Part shown: piece by piece, positions 60,291 through 64,000 of the stretch | How positions within the stretch are numbered: the stretch's first letter is position 1 | Layout: each line of letters begins with the position of its first letter | DNA from: Diploptera punctata | Lineage: Eukaryota; Arthropoda; Insecta; Blattodea; Blaberidae | Length of the DNA stretch: 64,000 nt | NCBI GenBank assembly: GCA_030220185.1 | Contig: JASPKZ010009945.1 | Location: 1-64,000 of the forward strand | Reading direction: 5' to 3' | The notes under the pieces: generated by a model | Told to the model about the DNA's origin: nothing | The model's database searches: none | The model's input: only the letters and a program-made list of their open reading frames with translations | Program-made: the position numbers and the translations under genes

Positions 60291-61243
60291 TTAGCTGTGT
60301 AATATTAATTTACTTTATTGGTCATAAATAAAATAAAGATTAAAATAAAATATGTAACAAGTCAAATGGAAAGCATTGTTATTGCATTAAATATTAGCAA
60401 TTTCAGTATATTGTTACAACCCAGGCATAAATCTGACGAGGATCCTCTTATTGGAAGTGGAAAATATTTCATGGCTCCCTCCTGTCAGGTGACGACAACA
60501 AAACACCATTTAATAATTTTTTTCCTCACTTAATTTAAAAACTGTGGCACTGAAACCAGCTGAAAACATAATTGCCATCCCAGAGCTATTAAAAATGGCA
60601 GTGATTTTTATTTTCTCAGTGGCGAAACTTGAAAATAAGTCCTCGACATTTAGAAGTTCCTAAATTTACAGACACACAAACTAATCTTTTGTAAAATTAT
60701 TTATTTTTTTGGAAAAATTGTTAAGTGAGTTTTAAAATACTTATGAGCACAAAGAATATATTTGTGCATTCCTATTTTCTAACTTAATTTTAATGTTAAT
60801 GCTAGAAAACATAGGCACAAGAATTATTCCAGAAAGTGATGACAACATATCCAAGTTAAAAAAATAGCTATGATAACACTTAATAGAAAAGAAATTAAGC
60901 AAATAGTATAGAACTGTTTTTATATTAATATGAAGTGAAAATGGTAGTTATTTATTAATAAAAAATGAAATGTCAAAAACATTCATAAAATCATTTAGGC
61001 AAAACCAATGTAAAAATCAGTTTTAATTGAAATTCTGATTACACTGCTAAAACTTGGCAAAAAGTTGAAGTGCTAAGGAAATCAATGTTTGTATTTTTCA
61101 GATATTTACATACTTTTATAAATTCTATATCATCAATTTTTTTTATGGCTAATGAAACATTATTTCATGTCATCAGCAACGAAAAATTGACAATTGTGCA
61201 ATTTTAAAAAAACACAAATATTACCACATCTCAAATGTGGGTT
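60291..61243. other. AT-rich stretch, nothing recognised
   Basis: No coding or repeat signature seen across about 950 bp. Confidence 0.4.
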
Positions 61244-61635
61244 TCCTAATGACATCCACTGCATTTTTCGCACTTCAGGTTCCACACTAAACAAAGAGAT
61301 GGCATTAACCCTTTAGGTGCCATGAGCTGATTAGATTGGCTCTGATGCTTCTGTCCGTTACCTGCCATATACTATACTTAAACTACTTGCAAAGCCGATC
61401 ACATTGGTGGATACAGTTTAAATCTCTAACACAAGAGTTTTTACCTGTGGCATGCAGAGGGTTAATGTAGTGTTTTTTTTTTTTAATTGGAAAGCTAGAG
61501 CATTAATGGCATAAGCCAAATTCCAGCCAGTGGACACAACAACATGTGGTGTGTTTTGAATTTTTACACAGCACTTCTGCAGATCATGTTGCTTAGGTAT
61601 TGTATATTTGTATTGTGTACAAAAAGGAGCAGATG
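61244..61635. repeat. Repeat family X, copy 3, partial
   Basis: CGCACTTCAGGTTCCACACT and AGATGGCATTAACC match the 5' block of copies at 20800 and 50017. The middle is unrelated and the 3' blocks are scrambled. Confidence 0.5.
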
Positions 61636-61688
61636 TTGAGTGTATGTTTATGTATATATGTATGTTAACATAACTAAGGAGAAAATGT

Positions 61689-61768
61689 TCTGTCTGAACT
61701 GGGAATTGAACCCAAGACCTCCAGCTTTACATGCTGGTGTTCTACCATTGTGCTATTTGGGCAATTTC
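61689..61768 (-). ncRNA. tRNA-like sequence
   Basis: Minus strand: stem CCAGC/GCUGG with loop AUGUAAA (U33 present, anticodon position GUA), T arm UUGGG/CCCAG with loop UUCAAUU. Acceptor stem does not close (GCCCAAA versus UUCAGAC). Flanks resemble the tRNA-like palindromes, so likely a repeat copy. Confidence 0.5.
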
Positions 61769-61889
61769 AGGAGCAAGTACAATTTTTTTTTTCTCTTTTA
61801 TCCTCACATCTCAATAGTAGTAAAACTTTATTCACAATACAATAGGGTTGCTTATAAATCAAGATATAATGGGATTTACACTGTGCTAA

Positions 61890-62590
61890 AAAATAATTAT
61901 CATAAGTAATGCCATTAGTGATTTCCAATTTATCTAGAGAATTTGGAAATCAAGAGTGGCATTTGTTAGGACTATTTAACAAATAAAATTAAGCTGTTTA
62001 CTCACAAATCATTATTTAAATATAGTTATTTTAAAATATTTATATATTTAATGTAAACGGTGATGTTTGAAAACAAATGAGAAACGTTATGTTTCACTTG
62101 TTTATCACTGCAACCAGATCATATTATTTATTGCCAAATTATCGCAACATTGTAAGAATGCACCCTAGTGGAGAAAAAATGAAACACATCAAACTGTATA
62201 TTAATTAATTTCTGATGTCCTATGATGTAAATATGTCAATTATATTTTTATTCCCTGGGAAATAATACATTTAAGAAAGTGCAAATAGTGGTTTCTTTTT
62301 TTTTTTTTGTGGTATAATCAATTGCTACAAATGTTTTTATATTACCTCCAGCAACCACGATAAGGTTACATTCGTGCACTGTATATACAATCTGGTAGCC
62401 ACATGTAATCACTGCAAAATAATGCTATGACCTCAGAATGTTAAAAAAGGAGGAGCTTGATTTTACAGTGATAAAATTAAACTGATAAAATCCAGGTGAA
62501 AAAAGACTGTGTTTGGTTGTAAATAAAAATCATTGAAATGTGATTGGTCATTGACTCCCATTTGGGGCATGAGATAAATAGTCAATATAA
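61890..62590. repeat. Repeat family beta, copy 3
   Basis: Same blocks as 1171 and 2355: CATAAGTAATGCCATTAGTG, AAATTAAGCTGTTTACTCAC, GAAACACATCAAACTGTATA, TTGACTCCCATTTGGGGCAT. It lacks the insertion present in copy 2, but has its own extra block at about 62210-62400. Confidence 0.65.
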
Positions 62591-62599
62591 TATGGAAAT

Positions 62600-62905
62600 G
62601 GGGGCACGCCGTAGCATAGTGGTTAAGGCACTGCGCTACAAGCCGGAAGGTCGAGGGTTCGAGTCCCGGTAGGGTCAGGATTTTTAAACTGATCCAAACC
62701 TTCTGGCGGCACTATGGCCCTGGAGTCGACTCAGCCTCTAACTGAAATGAGTACCAGACGCTTGTTCTGGGGTAAAGGCGACCGTCACGCAGGGCTGACA
62801 ACCCGGCTGACATCAAGTGCCGATTGTCAAGAAAAAGTGGGAGCCTTAATCTCCTACTACCCCAAGGGCCTCCTGAGGCCTGTGTAGTAGGATCACTTTT
62901 TTATA
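62600..62905 (+). mobile_element. SINE family A with 13-bp target duplication
   Basis: ATAATATGGAAAT at 62587-62599 and 62906-62918. Head GGGGGCACGCCGTAGCATAG, B box GGTTCGAGTCCCGG, full body. Inserted next to the beta repeat. Confidence 0.9.
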
Positions 62906-62984
62906 ATAATATGGAAATTAACATAATGTAAGCAGTAGTTAACACAACTACAGAGAGAAATGTATGTTTGCTCTTGGAGATGTC

Positions 62985-63055
62985 TGAGTAACTGAACACT
63001 AGAGCACCAGTAGGTAAACCTGGAGGTCTTCAGTTGAAATCCTGATTCAGGCAGA
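62985..63055 (+). ncRNA. tRNA-like fragment
   Basis: GAACACTAGAGCACCAGTAG, AAACCTGGAGGTCTTCAGTT and GAAATCCTGATTCAGGCAG follow the layout of the tRNA-like palindrome arms but the D arm is broken. Confidence 0.4.
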
Positions 63056-63284
63056 TATTGTATCTTTAGTTGCATCAACTATTGCTTACAGATGGTTTGT
63101 CTACATACTAATTTCCACATATGTTGCATAATTAATTCCCTTGTTGATCCCTAAGCACTTCAATTCTATTTCATAAAACTAATGATGGAAATTAACATTA
63201 TGAGGCTTTCGATTAATAAAATTTAAATGAATCGTACCACCATCTCACCTCATACACTCCATGTTCTTACAGCACAGGACTGCG

Positions 63285-63313
63285 GCTTCAGTAACAGACA
63301 TTCTTATCTTCAG
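63285..63313 (-). ncRNA. Hammerhead-like motif, left arm, damaged
   Basis: Minus strand: CUGAAGA, U, AAGAAU/GUUACU (weak), GAAGC in place of GAAAC, CGCAGUC then CUGUGC. Confidence 0.45.
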
Positions 63314-63452
63314 CCAACTTTTGACTGTTGAATTTTTGCTTCAATACTTGAAATTCCTGGCAAGCAAGATTAAATCTCAAAGTTCATTAAATCTACAACA
63401 GATGGCAGTTTAGAAAACAATGGTGAAGGCAAAAAATTCAACAGTTGAAAAG

Positions 63453-63496
63453 ATGGCTGAAGATAGAAATGACTATTCTTGAAACCGCAGTCCGTG
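63453..63496 (+). ncRNA. Hammerhead ribozyme candidate, right arm
   Basis: AUGG, CUGAAGA, extra U, stem around AGAAAU/AUUCUU, GAAAC-CGCA-GUC (stem III AC/GU with loop CGCA, C17 at 63492), CGUG. Stem I partly pairs. Confidence 0.55.
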
Positions 63497-63565
63497 CTGT
63501 GAAGAACACAGAATGTATGAGATGAGATGATGTAAGACTCATTTTAATTCCATTTTCAACTAGAG

Positions 63566-64000
63566 AAAACACCTAAATAGATATGTTAGATGGAAAAAAA
63601 GACAAAAATCTATTTTTTAAAAGTTTAAACAATTTTTCCATATTCTGTCTTAATATTCTAGAGTTTATACATACTCTTTTATACGAGTTGATTTTTTCTT
63701 AAATATTTACCTAGCTCTACTTCCTTATTGCATTGTGATGGTCAACATTTTGAACATCTGCTTTAAACAAAGAAATGTACAGTATTGAAGAGTACACAGT
63801 GTACCATACAGTGTTGTTTTTTTAATATAATCCTAATTGAATTAGTTTCAAAAGGACAATTTCTTAGTTTCGCCTCTGACGTTAAAATATTTCAAAACAA
63901 TTTCAACAGGTATATAGTGTTTTAAAACAACACATACTCTTTGCTTTAACTCACAGAGTAAAAAAAAAAAAGATATATCTGATAACAATTAATTTAATTT
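63566..64000. other. AT-rich stretch, nothing recognised
   Basis: No coding or repeat signature seen up to the window end. Confidence 0.4.

Larger units (their letters stand above)
63185..63565. mobile_element. Penelope-type foldback (P1), tail on left
   Basis: Inverted tail GAAATTAACATTATGAGGC at 63188-63206. Arms CATCTCACCTCATACACTCC and GTATGAGATGAGATGATG. Inner blocks TTCAACAGTTGAAAAGATGG mirrored. Both arms carry hammerhead-like motifs. ACAGATGGCAGTTTAG is part of the former coding 3' end. Confidence 0.75.

Noticed and set aside
1..64000. Complete host protein-coding gene
   Set aside because: Every recognisable protein segment belongs to a transposon family. Low-repeat blocks such as 10985-12125 and 60291-61243 show no coding signal.

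Overview
The window is eukaryotic, AT-rich and packed with transposons. It looks like an insect genome, possibly a cockroach- or termite-like one. That guess rests on DD41D mariners, several tRNA-derived SINE families, insect-type LINE remnants and Penelope-like elements with a GIY-YIG endonuclease. I found no complete host gene. Almost every recognisable coding segment is a transposon protein, and nearly all are broken.

The dominant theme is a set of about twenty palindromic (foldback) insertions built from the 3' ends of Penelope-like elements (PLEs). In each, two copies of the same 3' end lie head to head, so the truncation points meet in the centre and both 3' ends point outwards. One outer end carries an extra unpaired tail, usually close to CCTCATAATGTTACTTCC. 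Sizes run from 64 bp (26179-26242) to 1.7 kb (58279-59974). Several have clear target-site duplications of 9-19 bp. The longer ones encode the C-terminal PLE region and the GIY-YIG domain in both arms. Just after the stop codon the arms carry a motif with the layout of a type I hammerhead ribozyme: CUGANGA, one extra U, a stem of about 6 bp, GAA, a tiny stem III, then an NUH site. Stem I and stem II show compensatory changes between copies. A second PLE family (30760-31419) has the same architecture and the cleanest hammerhead. Related palindromes have tRNA-like sequences as arms (20515-20720, 23361-23895, 45890-46340).

Layout. 0-3.2 kb: small foldbacks and two repeat families. 3.3-4.25 kb: (ATT/ATC)n microsatellite. 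5.3-7.7 kb: SINEs. 8-10.7 kb: three PLE loci, one with a nested LINE. 12.3-15.8 kb: SINEs and two Harbinger-like MITEs. 16.6-19.7 kb: LINE, SINE and pogo-like remnants. 20.5-23.9 kb: tRNA-like palindromes and a dead mariner. 24.2-28.8 kb: foldbacks and a hAT-like MITE. 29.4-32.8 kb: SINEs and the second PLE family. 33-38.8 kb: mariner and LINE relics and an intron-bearing BED/hAT pseudogene. 39-44.3 kb: Harbinger-like copy, mariner and four PLE foldbacks. 44.9-47.5 kb: a mariner relic hosting a composite foldback. 48.1-49.4 kb: a near-intact DD41D mariner. 50-54 kb: SINE, a TIR element and a LINE RNase H relic split by a MITE. 54.5-60.3 kb: SINEs, foldbacks and the 1.7-kb palindrome. 61-64 kb: repeats, a SINE and a last foldback.

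Nesting gives relative ages. A LINE lies inside a PLE palindrome, PLE foldbacks lie inside a SINE, a hAT gene, a mariner and a tRNA-like palindrome, and SINEs lie inside a PLE foldback and a LINE. Coordinates of degenerate repeats are by eye and approximate; those bounded by target-site duplications are firmer.
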